Of a stretch of DNA of 64,000 nt, positions 51,001-56,795 are shown in pieces; position 1 is the stretch's first letter; each line of letters starts with the position of its first letter. A program made the position numbers and the translations under genes. Where the stretch lies: assembly GCA_022605955.1 (NCBI GenBank), contig JAKCOZ010000007.1, forward strand, positions 13,831,501 through 13,895,500. Direction: 5' to 3'. The notes beneath the pieces are model-generated. The model saw only the letters and a program-made list of their open reading frames with translations, made no database searches and was not told the DNA's origin. Source of the DNA: Rallus limicola. Taxonomy: Eukaryota; Chordata; Aves; Gruiformes; Rallidae.

Positions 51001-53372
51001 ACTGACTTTCCACCAATCCCTTAAAGCACCAGCCTGAAAGATACCATCAAGTCCAAACCTGGCTGTTGTAAAAGGGACATGTCTAAAAAACAGGTATCAT
51101 TTTATTTCTTCTTTAGAAGCCCCAAAAGTCCTGCTGATATTTTCCAATAATTAATGATAAGCAAACTCCTCATCCAAGGAACTACAGTTGTCTTCACATT
51201 GCTCCACAATCCCTCAGGTAATATTTAAGTTCACCCTTGAAGCTACCTTAGCTAGACAGCCAGACTGTTATCAGTAAATACAAGAAACAATGATTACATT
51301 TGTTTCAGAGCTGTAACGAACAGGACACACTGTCATTGACATACAGAGGTCACCAAGCCTTGAATACACTCGCAACAGGATCCCAAACACTTGCCAGATG
51401 TGCTACAGTAGCCTCCAAAACCTGGCTAGCCCACCAAATACAGGAAAATAATTAGTACATCCTTCTTTCATAGATTCCAGAACAAAACAAAGTCAAATTC
51501 TACATCTAGAATCTGAAAAGAACCATCTAAAACCCAACTGCTGGTCAAAAGAAGTTACACAAAACGTTACTGACTGATAAATAAACAAAACTCTGCTATC
51601 CTTATTCAGAAGGAAGGCACATTATAATGGTAGACCACATAAAAGCCAGTCAAGCAATTAATACTGCAAATGTATTCAAAATACAGCTCCTTGCAAAACA
51701 GAACCATCCAATATACTAACAAAATCAATCAATGAAACTCATCATCCTTACAGTCTGAAACACTAGAGACACAGTGAAAAAGACCATCCAAAGCTTCCCT
51801 AGATCACCAGTGAACAACTGTACTCCCACTTTCCTCCCAACTGCAAGCTAGCTGTTCACTTGGCACCAGGACAGCACGGGAAGAGCTGCCCGGGTTTCCC
51901 TACACGCTTCCCATCAGCAGGGTAACAGGGCACACTGTGACAGCAAAAGCCACGCAGGCTGTTGGACAGCTGCTTGGTACCTGCAACTGGCAAGTTACCA
52001 CATCAGCCTCGCTCTTCCACCTGCAAAGCCACTGTAATGTCACACTGCAAACTGAGCAAGGGACTGATCCATCTGAAAAGATAGCCAAGAAAAGAGTAAT
52101 TTTCAGCAGATCAGTTCCTTAATCTTGTGTATCGTGCAGATACACAATCACACAGAGGAAAAAAAATAACACAATGAAAGAAAGGAATAGGTAAAATGGA
52201 GCCACATAGCATGAGACAGGTAGTCATCTATGACATTGATGACAGGTAGACATCAATGAGATTCCACCACACTAGCATTTCTCAGCCTGCAGGTGCATTT
52301 TTCACAAACTTATTTTAATATATAGTATATATTCACATATTGCAGCTATCCAAAAAAAAAAAACCCAAACCACTAGCTTTTGTTAAGTCCTGTAATGTTG
52401 ATAATTACTAAGCATCACTAGCAGAGCTTGTACCTCTAGGATCATCAAGATTTCTGCCAATTCAGTTACAGAGCAACAGACACTGAAGTACTTTGCTATT
52501 ATATATGGACCCTCACTTACACTTTGCCAATATTCTTCACAAGAAATGCAGAGATGCAAGAACCCTGCATACACTTTAGACTACAGAGAACTAGTTTCTT
52601 CTCCCTGCTTCCTACCTTATGCAAAAATCTATTTTCTTCAGCTTGTCCCTATCTGCTCTCAAGACAATATTCCTCTCCTACCCCCAATGCCATTATATAC
52701 TTTCCATAGTAAACTCTGAGCTTATGTGAAATGGTAGCACCACACTGAAGTATTTTTTCAGCTTACTCCTCCATTGACTTGCTTCAATTTTTCTCCAGCA
52801 CAATTCTTCCTTTGGCTGAGGTAAAGCTTATTTCCCTACACTATCAGTTCAGTTTTACTAGTGCAACTGTATTCACACATAAGGCACTTCAGCAATAAAG
52901 GTGATGCAATTACATATAAGACAACTCTTACTGTAAACTCTTCTTACATCAGTTCCTATCCAATAAGGCTAAAACTGAGAATAGTTTTTTAAGTTACAAG
53001 GAGAAAAATGGACACTTTCACCACAGATTTGTCCAAATATATATTTTTATTATTACAGCATTCAGTTTACAAAAGCAGAGTTCCTTTTCCAGCAATAAGT
53101 CATGAGAAAATTTTCCCCAACCATTTCCATTTAACGTGAACTTTTTCCAACAGCTTCCACGGGACCAAGACAGAATGTTCCTCACTGTAATCTAATGCCC
53201 AAAAATCTAAAAAAGTCATAACAATTAAGAGGGAAGGGAGAAAAGAATTGTGGAAAGGTTTTACTTACTGGAGATACGACTGCCAGTTTACTTTGTTTGC
53301 CCGAACTTCAGCAGCTTTGGCAGCAATGATGTTTGTTGGAACAGCAGCGTCCACAGCACCTCGGATATCCAT
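5982..53372 (-). CDS. ATP6V1H: V-type proton ATPase subunit H (whole gene, 13 coding exons)
   Basis: This is the regulatory H subunit of the cytosolic V1 sector of the vacuolar proton pump. From established family knowledge, it is an all-helical HEAT/armadillo-like protein that couples ATP hydrolysis to proton transport, silences free V1, and binds the AP-2 endocytic adaptor. Reading the minus strand, 13 exons join into 1443 nt (480 codons plus TAA) with canonical GT-AG introns and matching phases throughout. Recognisable stretches include [14 protein letters not shown] at the start, [71 protein letters not shown] and [14 protein letters not shown] at the end. Residues 1 to about 345 are the HEAT-like part and about 350-480 the C-terminal domain. 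Human is 483 residues; the three missing residues are at the N-terminus. There is no frameshift or premature stop. Identity rests on recalled family sequence, not a database search. Confidence 0.98.
7745..8299 (+). mobile_element. CR1 retrotransposon, 3' end
   Basis: A 5'-truncated copy in intron 13. It begins at the [24 protein letters not shown] ORF2 C-terminal region and ends with CCCCTTCCAACTCAGGAG and ATTCTATGA. The frame is lost after about 90 codons. Confidence 0.92.
8362..8418 (-). mobile_element. possible short CR1 3' tail remnant
   Basis: ATCACAGAATCACAGAATTACA resembles the complement of a CR1 tail, followed by a weak match to the adjacent 3' UTR. It is about 60 bp and very degenerate. 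Confidence 0.35.
8805..8882 (+). repeat. T/G-rich low-complexity tract
   Basis: Runs of T and TTTGGTGTTTT-type words ending in a G7AG5 stretch, in intron 13. Similar shorter tracts occur at 7265-7312, 23570-23610, 32725-32760, 47697-47735 and 49268-49315. Confidence 0.7.
9588..9646 (+). mobile_element. old CR1 3' end fragment
   Basis: About 60 bp matching only the CR1 3' UTR end (GAACTAGATTATTTTTGAGG, TCCCTTCGAACCCAAACCA, CTCTGTTGTTCTA). It is more diverged than neighbouring copies. Confidence 0.65.
10850..11060 (-). mobile_element. CR1 retrotransposon, short 3' end
   Basis: The minus-strand tail is seen as AATCACAGGATCATAGAATTG on the plus strand, then the complement of the CR1 3' UTR and the last ORF2 codons (CTCCCTGGGCAGCTCCTTCC). 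Confidence 0.9.
12614..12857 (-). mobile_element. CR1 retrotransposon, 3' end with internal poly-C
   Basis: The tail (AGTCACAGAATCACAGGGG) is followed by a C-rich stretch with a run of 16 C at 12691-12706, then the complement of the ORF2 end (CCCTGGGCAGCCTGTCCC). The C run replaces normal 3' UTR sequence. Confidence 0.9.
12691..12706 (+). repeat. poly-C run (16 C)
   Basis: A homopolymer inside a minus-strand CR1 in intron 13, preceded by further C-rich sequence. Confidence 0.9.
16225..16490 (-). promoter_or_regulatory. CpG-rich promoter-like patch inside ATP6V1H intron 13
   Basis: About 265 bp of CpG- and GC-rich sequence inside an AT-rich intron. On the minus strand the order is CATGTGACATCATG (E-box plus CRE-like TGACATCA, about 16478-16489), a GC box (GGGGCGGG) near 16445-16455, then CpG-rich sequence ending in a perfect splice donor, TCG-GTAAGTGC, with the exon edge at 16365. 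This looks like a promoter and first exon for a minus-strand alternative or non-coding transcript. There is no CR1 or LTR homology in the patch. Function is inferred. Confidence 0.4.
16793..17495 (+). mobile_element. CR1 retrotransposon, about 0.7 kb 3' part
   Basis: Starts within ORF2 ([19 protein letters not shown] and MSQQCAL-type frame), continues through [20 protein letters not shown], and ends at CCCTTCCAACCCCTATCATT. A run of about 17 A near 17040-17057 interrupts the frame where the element normally encodes RVQRRA, so it is dead. Confidence 0.93.
18493..19694 (+). mobile_element. ERV-type solo LTR, copy A (contains a nested CR1)
   Basis: One of five related copies in the window. Shared landmarks are CTGACCAAGGCTGAGCCCAT, GGAATCACATTTAGGAGAA, GCCTGTGGAGAAGACCAT, GAAATCATGAATAAAGT, GGAATGATCTCTCCCTGTCC and a GGGTCCAAAC end. 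Orientation is set by the AATAAATTAG poly(A) box of the related copies; here that box is mutated. No gag, pol or env remnants flank it, so it is probably a solo LTR. It lies in intron 13, antisense to ATP6V1H. The family name is not assigned. Confidence 0.75.
18850..18940 (+). mobile_element. CR1 3' end nested inside LTR copy A
   Basis: About 90 bp of CR1 3' UTR (AACCTGCTTTGGCAGAGGGG, GATCTCTAGAGGTCCCTTCC, TTCTGTGAATC) interrupt the LTR. The corresponding stretch is absent from LTR copies at 34.4 kb and 45.9 kb. Confidence 0.8.
19979..20092 (-). CDS. ATP6V1H: ATP6V1H coding exon 13, residues 423-461
   Basis: Encodes [18 protein letters not shown], then [17 protein letters not shown], and ends in TG of a split tryptophan codon. 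The acceptor is TCTTTCAG and the donor CTG-GTACGT, a slightly weaker donor than the others. Confidence 0.98.
20093..23408 (-). other. ATP6V1H: ATP6V1H intron 12
   Basis: 3.3 kb, AT-rich; I see no transposon or coding signal. Confidence 0.8.
23409..23510 (-). CDS. ATP6V1H: ATP6V1H coding exon 12, residues 389-423
   Basis: Encodes [18 protein letters not shown] and [16 protein letters not shown], the most conserved block of the family. The acceptor is TTTTCCTAG and the donor ACG-GTAAGA. Confidence 0.98.
23511..26265 (-). other. ATP6V1H: ATP6V1H intron 11
   Basis: 2.75 kb. It holds the G/T-rich quadruplex tract at 25100-25235 and a GT-rich stretch beside exon 12. Confidence 0.8.
25100..25235 (+). 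repeat. G/T-rich tract with G-quadruplex motif, intron 11
   Basis: GGGGTGGGGTGGGG then TTGGGGGG at 25126-25147 is a strong quadruplex motif, followed by GT-rich sequence (GGTGGTGGTGG, TTTGG words) up to a T run. The G-rich strand is the template strand of ATP6V1H, so it would form in DNA, not in the pre-mRNA. Confidence 0.75.
26266..26391 (-). CDS. ATP6V1H: ATP6V1H coding exon 11, residues 347-389
   Basis: Encodes [18 protein letters not shown], then [17 protein letters not shown], and ends in AA of a split lysine codon. The acceptor is GTTGCAG and the donor CAA-GTAAGT. It begins the conserved C-terminal domain. Confidence 0.98.
26392..27168 (-). other. ATP6V1H: ATP6V1H intron 10
   Basis: 0.78 kb, the shortest intron. 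It has a purine-only A/G tract at about 26640-26679 and nothing else recognised. Confidence 0.8.
27169..27347 (-). CDS. ATP6V1H: ATP6V1H coding exon 10, residues 288-347
   Basis: Encodes [15 protein letters not shown], then [18 protein letters not shown], and ends SVQDL plus AG. The acceptor is TTCCCTAG and the donor TTAG-GTATGC. Human reads NFLEK at the start. The acidic YDDEDISED patch is in the linker between the N- and C-terminal domains. Confidence 0.98.
27348..29888 (-). other. ATP6V1H: ATP6V1H intron 9
   Basis: 2.5 kb, AT-rich, no repeats recognised. Confidence 0.8.
29889..30081 (-). CDS. ATP6V1H: ATP6V1H coding exon 9, residues 223-287
   Basis: The largest coding exon (193 bp). It encodes [19 protein letters not shown], then [13 protein letters not shown], and ends [12 protein letters not shown]. 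The acceptor is TTTTTCAG and the donor CGG-GTAAGTG. Confidence 0.98.
30082..31556 (-). other. ATP6V1H: ATP6V1H intron 8
   Basis: 1.5 kb with no recognised element. Confidence 0.8.
31557..31654 (-). CDS. ATP6V1H: ATP6V1H coding exon 8, residues 191-223
   Basis: Encodes [18 protein letters not shown], then [14 protein letters not shown], and ends in TG of a split cysteine codon. The acceptor is CACTCAG and the donor TTG-GTGAGC. Confidence 0.98.
32634..32648 (+). repeat. poly-C run (15 C)
   Basis: A homopolymer in intron 7 followed by TCTTTTGCTCAG. It is not obviously inside a transposon. Confidence 0.9.
34110..35259 (+). mobile_element. ERV-type solo LTR, copy B
   Basis: Same family as copy A, about 1.15 kb, in intron 7 and antisense to the gene. 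It keeps AATAAA at 35065-35070 followed by TTAGTTTAC, and ends GGGCCAAACCACCA. The exact left end is uncertain. It contains a 22-bp inverted duplication at 34703-34760. No internal viral coding sequence is seen. Confidence 0.75.
34703..34760. repeat. 22-bp inverted repeat (hairpin) inside LTR copy B
   Basis: Arms at 34703-34724 (TCCTCACCAGTTGCCTCAGC..) and 34739-34760 pair at 20 of 22 positions around a 14-base loop. LTR copy A has only the right-arm sequence at the matching place, so the left arm looks like a local inverted duplication. Confidence 0.85.
35625..35678 (-). CDS. ATP6V1H: ATP6V1H exon 7, 18-residue alternative cassette (residues 173-190)
   Basis: Fifty-four bases, phase 0 at both ends, encoding 18 residues that begin [12 protein letters not shown] and end STSD. 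The acceptor is TTTCTAG and the donor GAT-GTGAGT. With the three-residue N-terminal offset this equals human residues 176-193, the segment known to be skipped in the shorter isoform (SFD-beta against SFD-alpha). It is Gly/Ser/Ala-rich and likely a flexible loop. Skipping keeps the frame; actual skipping in this species is inferred. Confidence 0.96.
35679..36768 (-). other. ATP6V1H: ATP6V1H intron 6
   Basis: 1.1 kb, upstream of the cassette exon 7. An A/C-rich tract at 36700-36750 (G/T-rich in the transcript) lies just inside the exon 6 donor. Confidence 0.8.
36769..36873 (-). CDS. ATP6V1H: ATP6V1H coding exon 6, residues 138-172
   Basis: Encodes [18 protein letters not shown] and on to KTQLSSQ in 35 whole codons. 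The acceptor is TTTTACAG and the donor CAG-GTAAAA. Both ends are phase 0, so it can join either exon 7 or exon 8 in frame. Confidence 0.98.
36874..39578 (-). other. ATP6V1H: ATP6V1H intron 5
   Basis: 2.7 kb with a CR1 3' end (37899-38092) and an A/C-rich low-complexity tract at 38530-38640. Confidence 0.8.
37899..38092 (-). mobile_element. CR1 retrotransposon, short 3' end
   Basis: Complement of a CR1 3' end in intron 5: GATTCACAGAAGGGTAGGGG at the tail, then TCTCTGGGCAGCCTGTCCCA and CCTCAGAGTGAAAAAGTTTT. It is about 190 bp. Confidence 0.9.
39579..39692 (-). CDS. ATP6V1H: ATP6V1H coding exon 5, residues 100-137
   Basis: Encodes [18 protein letters not shown] and on to QDLFTVHM in 38 whole codons, with acceptor TTTTACAG and donor ATG-GTAAGT. 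It is the most diverged stretch relative to the recalled human sequence ([11 protein letters not shown] against ARCSKNTAWPY; QDL against QDP). Confidence 0.97.
39693..44009 (-). other. ATP6V1H: ATP6V1H intron 4
   Basis: 4.3 kb with an A-rich tract at about 42765-42790; no transposon recognised. Confidence 0.8.
44010..44099 (-). CDS. ATP6V1H: ATP6V1H coding exon 4, residues 70-99
   Basis: Encodes [16 protein letters not shown]...MVDDMLQ in 30 whole codons, phase 0 on both sides. The acceptor is TTTTTCTAG and the donor CAA-GTAGGT. Human has CKEQ where SKEQ is read here. Confidence 0.97.
44100..45468 (-). other. ATP6V1H: ATP6V1H intron 3
   Basis: 1.4 kb; a G9 run near 44780 is the only feature seen. 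Confidence 0.8.
45469..45571 (-). CDS. ATP6V1H: ATP6V1H coding exon 3, residues 35-69
   Basis: Encodes [15 protein letters not shown]...LLQTEGNQ. The acceptor is TTGCTTTTCAG and the donor CAA-GTAAC. The exon begins with one base that completes the glutamine codon split from exon 2. An LTR element ends only about 55 bp upstream of its acceptor. Confidence 0.97.
45625..46642 (+). mobile_element. ERV-type solo LTR, copy C
   Basis: Same family, about 1.02 kb, in intron 2 immediately upstream of exon 3 and antisense to the gene. The left end carries TTACGTGGCAAAACTTGGGT and the right end GTCAACCCACCA. AATAAA is at 46456-46461. No internal viral genes are seen. Confidence 0.75.
46866..46895 (+). 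repeat. 15-bp direct tandem duplication
   Basis: AGTGGAAATAAGGGC occurs twice back to back without a mismatch in intron 2. Confidence 0.9.
48740..48758 (+). repeat. poly-A run (about 19 A)
   Basis: A homopolymer in intron 2. A second run of about 16 A is at 50589-50605. Neither follows a recognisable processed pseudogene. Confidence 0.85.
53269..53372 (-). CDS. ATP6V1H: ATP6V1H coding exon 2 (start codon), residues 1-35
   Basis: The ATG (53370-53372) opens [14 protein letters not shown] and the exon ends at ...WQSYL plus CA, before donor GTAAGTAA. The start context is AAG-ATG-G, a strong Kozak. Upstream in frame the codons read TAA TTA TCA GTC AAG, so a TAA lies five codons before the ATG and no earlier start is possible in this exon. 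The acceptor is either CTAG at 53396-53397 (exon begins 53395, better pyrimidine tract) or CAG at 53378-53379 (exon begins 53377). Either choice leaves the coding part unchanged. Confidence 0.96.
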
Positions 53373-54768
53373 CTTGACTGATAATTAAAATGTGCCTAGA
53401 AATGCAAGTCAGATTTGAGATGTCTTATTAAGGTACTGAAGAGCAGAGTACCTGTCCCATATTTTCAAGTAGGGGGGTCGGGGGAGATAAGCTGTTTTCA
53501 GGTGCCCCATTCCCTGAAACTGTACTTTCTGAGAAACCAGTTTTATACAGCACGTAAAATGAGACTTCCCTAAAACAAATAAGCCATAACTACACTCTAA
53601 AGTGTAGCCAGTCATGAGCTTGCTAAAATAAAAGACACATACCATTACTAAATAACTCCCAGTCCTGTAAGTTTTCAAACAATCAAATTAAATTATTTGA
53701 AGATGACTTCTCTGCAATGCCCAAGTAGCCCTACAGGTAACAGAAGCTGTCTTCCTTTCAAGTTCAGACTGATGATAAGGGTTAAAATTCAATGCACCTC
53801 ACCCCTTCCCCCAACATGTTAAGGCTGACTTAGTTCAGAGTATTTAAACATGGAAAACGCATGAACTACAACTTCAGGGGAAAAAAAGAGTTATATAATC
53901 TATGTAACATAGGTTTTAGTTTAACTAGAAAATTAAGATCACTGCAGTACAAAAAGCAAACTGAAAAAACAGCAGGTCTCCATCAGGGCACACTACACTA
54001 CCACTGACCTTCACCCCTTCTTTGTCCTTCCTTTACGGCTTAATCTCCACCTGACTTTGATGCCAAAACAAGAAGTGTGTTTGCAAAGGCTTGAGACCCA
54101 GCTGGAGCAGGAATTCCTTACAACCCCAACTGCATCAAGCCTCTCCACACAGCTTACTTCTGAACTTTGTTGGTTCCCTTCCCCGCCGCAAACGAGACGA
54201 AACCAGCACGCTCTGCCCTATCCCTAACGAACACACCTCCTTTGCCTGACTGAATGAAAACACGGTTCTAATAAAAGAGAAAAAATAAAAAGGAGCTATC
54301 CCTGAAAAGACAGGGCAGAGGGCTCCCTTCCCAACAAAATTACTTCCCGAGCCGACACCCACAAAGTGGTCTCCACTTAATGCGCCCTTCAACGGCCACT
54401 GAACGCTTCCTACCTCTTATATGACCCAGGCAGAGCTATCTGAACACCCCCGAGCCGCAGAGGGCGACAGGGCCGGTCACAGCGGTTTCAGGCCTGCGCA
54501 AACTACAGAGAAGCCGAAGCAGCCGAGAGGCGGCTGGGGAAGCGAGGGGAGGAAGGCGCTCGGCCCCTGTCCCGCCACTCCCCGCACAGGCCCACGGGCA
54601 CGGCCGCCTCCCGAGGAGAGCCCTCGGGAAAGTCGCGGTGCTACGGCGGGGCCCTTCGCGCCTCCCCCGGGCCCGCCGGAGCCCCTGTAAAAGGCCGTGC
54701 GGCGGCACGTCCTCACCCTATTCCCTGCCATGGGGAACGAGGAAAGGCCCGCGACAGCTGTCACTCAC

Positions 54769-54870
54769 CCCACGGGCACGCCGGCGAGCGAGGGCTGCGG
54801 GAGGGAGAAGGCGCTGCACCGAGGAGCCCGCGCACCCACAGGACCCCCGCCGCTGCGCTCCTCGGCAGCG
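54769..54870 (-). other. ATP6V1H: candidate non-coding exon 1 of ATP6V1H
   Basis: The strongest donor in the island is GTGAGTGA, with the intron starting at 54768. An exon ending at 54769 would start just downstream of the M-box/CLEAR-like site at 54877-54886, a typical promoter-proximal position. The alternative is an exon ending at 54896 before CAG-GTGAG, which would put that site in intron 1. The start of transcription is not resolvable from sequence, so the upper limit is approximate. Confidence 0.45.
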
Positions 54871-54876
54871 GCCGTC

Positions 54877-54886
54877 GTCATGTGAC
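54877..54886. promoter_or_regulatory. M-box / CLEAR-like MiT-TFE site
   Basis: The plus strand reads GTCATGTGAC, one base from the palindromic CLEAR consensus GTCACGTGAC and containing the MITF M-box core TCATGTGA. V-ATPase subunit genes are established TFEB/CLEAR-network targets, so a functional site in this island is plausible. Occupancy is inferred. Confidence 0.6.
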
Positions 54887-55150
54887 GCCGCTCACCTGAC
54901 CGCGACGGCGGCCTCCGAGGAACAACTCACCCCCAGCGCGCTCCGCCCCGCCACCGAGCACCACGCGGTGGGCGGAGCCCCACCCGGCTGCCGGTAGAGC
55001 GGGAGTCTTGAGAGCCCCGCGCCCTTACGGGGCCTTGGTATACGGTACTACCTGTATGCAAGCATGACTGTGGGTATTTAATTGTATATGCCTATTTAGA
55101 ACACGTTATCTATGTGTACGCATAGATGCGTAAATTATTTTGCATAAGGG

Positions 55151-55480
55151 TGGTGGTTTGACCCTGTCTGGAGGCCAGACACCCACCAAAGTTGGTCTAT
55201 CGTGCCCCTTTTCAGCTGGACAGGGGAGAAAATAGATATTGAGAAGCTCAGGAGTCAAGATAAGGACAGGGAGAGATTATTACACAATCAGCATAATGGG
55301 CAAAACAGACTCAATGCAGAGGAAAGGAAAGAAAACTCTCTAATTCATTACATTACACTACACACAGTGAAACCAGAGTTGGATAATGGGAAGTATGACC
55401 AGATTTTTAAGCACCTTCCCTCACCCCTCCCTTCTTAGCAGACTTCACTTTAGTCATGATTTCTCTGCACCCCTGTGGAA
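55151..55480 (-). mobile_element. ERV-type LTR, partial copy D
   Basis: Matches the complement of the right-hand third of copies A-C: TTTGACCCTGTCTGGAGG, CAGCTGGACAGGGGAGAAAA, AAGATAAGGACAGGGAGAGA, GGCAAAACAGACTCAATG, CTTCACTTTAGTCATGATTT. It breaks off where a CR1 begins, just upstream of the ATP6V1H CpG island. Orientation is opposite to copies A-C. Confidence 0.75.
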
Positions 55481-55745
55481 GACCCTGCCTGGGAGAGGGG
55501 CCACCAAGCTGTGGAGGGAGCCTGGGAAGAGGAAAAGGCCAGGGAGATGGCGCACAGTGCCCCTTCTGCTGGAATGCTGGGCTTTTTCAGCACCTGGGGG
55601 TCCTGGTAAATGACAGGTTGGCCATGAGCCAGCAGTGTGCCCTGGTGGCTAAGAGAGCCAATGGGATCCTGGGGTGCGTCGTCAGGAGGAGTGTAGCCAG
55701 CAGGTCAAAGGAGGTGATCCTTCCCCTCTACTCTGCCCTGGTCAG

Positions 55746-55777
<32 letters not shown>

Positions 55778-56297
55778 AGTATTGTGTCCAGTTCTGGACT
55801 CCCTGGTATAAAAAAGACAGGGATATCCTGGAAAGAGTCCAGAGGAGGGCTACAAAGATGATTAAGGGACTGAAGCATCTCCCCTATGAGGAAAGGATGA
55901 ATGAACTGGGACTGCTCAGACTAGAGAAAAGAAGACTATGGGGGGACCTTATTAATGTTTATAAATACCTTACGTATAGGATGCAGGGGGAAATGGCCAG
56001 CCCCTTTTCAGTGGTCTGTGGGGACAGGACAAGGGGCAATGGATGCAAGTTGGAGCACAGGAAGTTTCGCACCAACATGGGGAAGAACTTTTTCACAGTG
56101 AGGGTGACAGAGCCCTGGGACAGGCTGCCCAGGGAGGTGGTGGAATCTCCTTCTCTGGAGATATTCAAGACCCATCTGGACCCCTACCTGTTCAATATGA
56201 GCTAGAGAGCCTGCTTTGGCAGGGGGGGTTGGACCCTATGATTTCTCAAGGTCCCTTCCAACCCCTACAATTCTGTGATTCTATGTGATTCTGTGAT
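55481..56297 (+). mobile_element. CR1 retrotransposon, 3' part with uninterrupted ORF2 end
   Basis: An open frame runs from about 55456 to the natural ORF2 stop at 56205 (249 codons, longest in the window). The recognisable CR1 part reads HLGVLVNDRLAMSQQCAL, REVILPLYSALV-like sequence, [51 protein letters not shown]. The 3' UTR ends in ATTCTGTGATTCTATG. A 30-C run (55746-55775) encodes ten prolines where the family has a few ordinary residues, and keeps the frame. The left boundary with LTR copy D is approximate. Confidence 0.92.
55746..55775 (+). repeat. poly-C run (30 C) inside CR1
   Basis: A pure C homopolymer within the CR1 ORF2 region. It may be a true expansion or an assembly consensus problem. 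Confidence 0.9.
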
Positions 56298-56726
56298 TTT
56301 TTTTGCTTTCTGCCTCTTATGCTGCAATGGCACAAGCTTAACCTTTTCCCCAGCTGGAGAGCAGGCTGGTGGTGTGGACCCCAGTTCCTGTTAGGGAGGA
56401 CTGGCCATGTTCCACATGCTTCACTGCCTGCTGCCTTACACCTCTCCCTGAGGGCTTGAGTAATGCAGGACACCTTGCCTTCTTACCAAGAAGAAACACC
56501 CTGCACAACTTCTTCCTGTAAAAAAACCCAGCCTGTCTATGTCGGGCTTTGTCTCTACAAGTGAATGGAGTAGGAAACTTCAGACCAAAAGGCCAAATAT
56601 TTCAGAAACCACAGGCTTAAATTTCCATGTTTCCAAGAAAAAAAACTTCCTTTGGCTGCTGAGTGAAGTTTTCCAGTCATACTGTGATGAAGTGCACAGA
56701 CATAACCATTCCTGGTCAGAAATTAT

Positions 56727-56795
56727 CATAGAATCATAGAATATACTGAGTTGTAAGGGATCATCAAGTCCAGTTCCTTGATCCTGAAGAGTAAT
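56727..56795 (-). mobile_element. CR1 3' tail fragment
   Basis: About 65 bp: ATCATAGAATCATAGAATA and GGGATCATCAAGTCCAGTTC are the complement of a CR1 end. The rest of the element is absent. Confidence 0.8.

Larger units (their letters stand above)
45572..53268 (-). other. ATP6V1H: ATP6V1H intron 2
   Basis: 7.7 kb. It contains LTR copy C beside exon 3, the 15-bp duplication at 46866, T/G tracts, poly-A runs and a short TG repeat near 49681-49700. The rest is unrecognised AT-rich sequence. Confidence 0.8.
54430..55025 (-). promoter_or_regulatory. ATP6V1H: CpG-island promoter of ATP6V1H
   Basis: About 600 bp of CpG-rich sequence with GC boxes (for example 54944-54949 and 54970-54975), upstream of the exon carrying the start codon, in an otherwise AT-rich window. 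No TATA box is evident, as expected for a housekeeping gene. Three good minus-strand donors are present (intron starting at 54895, 54768 and 54716), so the first exon is ambiguous. No coding exon of a divergent gene is visible on the plus strand here. Confidence 0.85.

Noticed and set aside
54421..54997. Several open frames of 60-120 codons on both strands in the CpG island
   Set aside because: GC-rich sequence has few stops, so long frames are expected. Their Pro/Arg/Gly-rich translations have no family resemblance.
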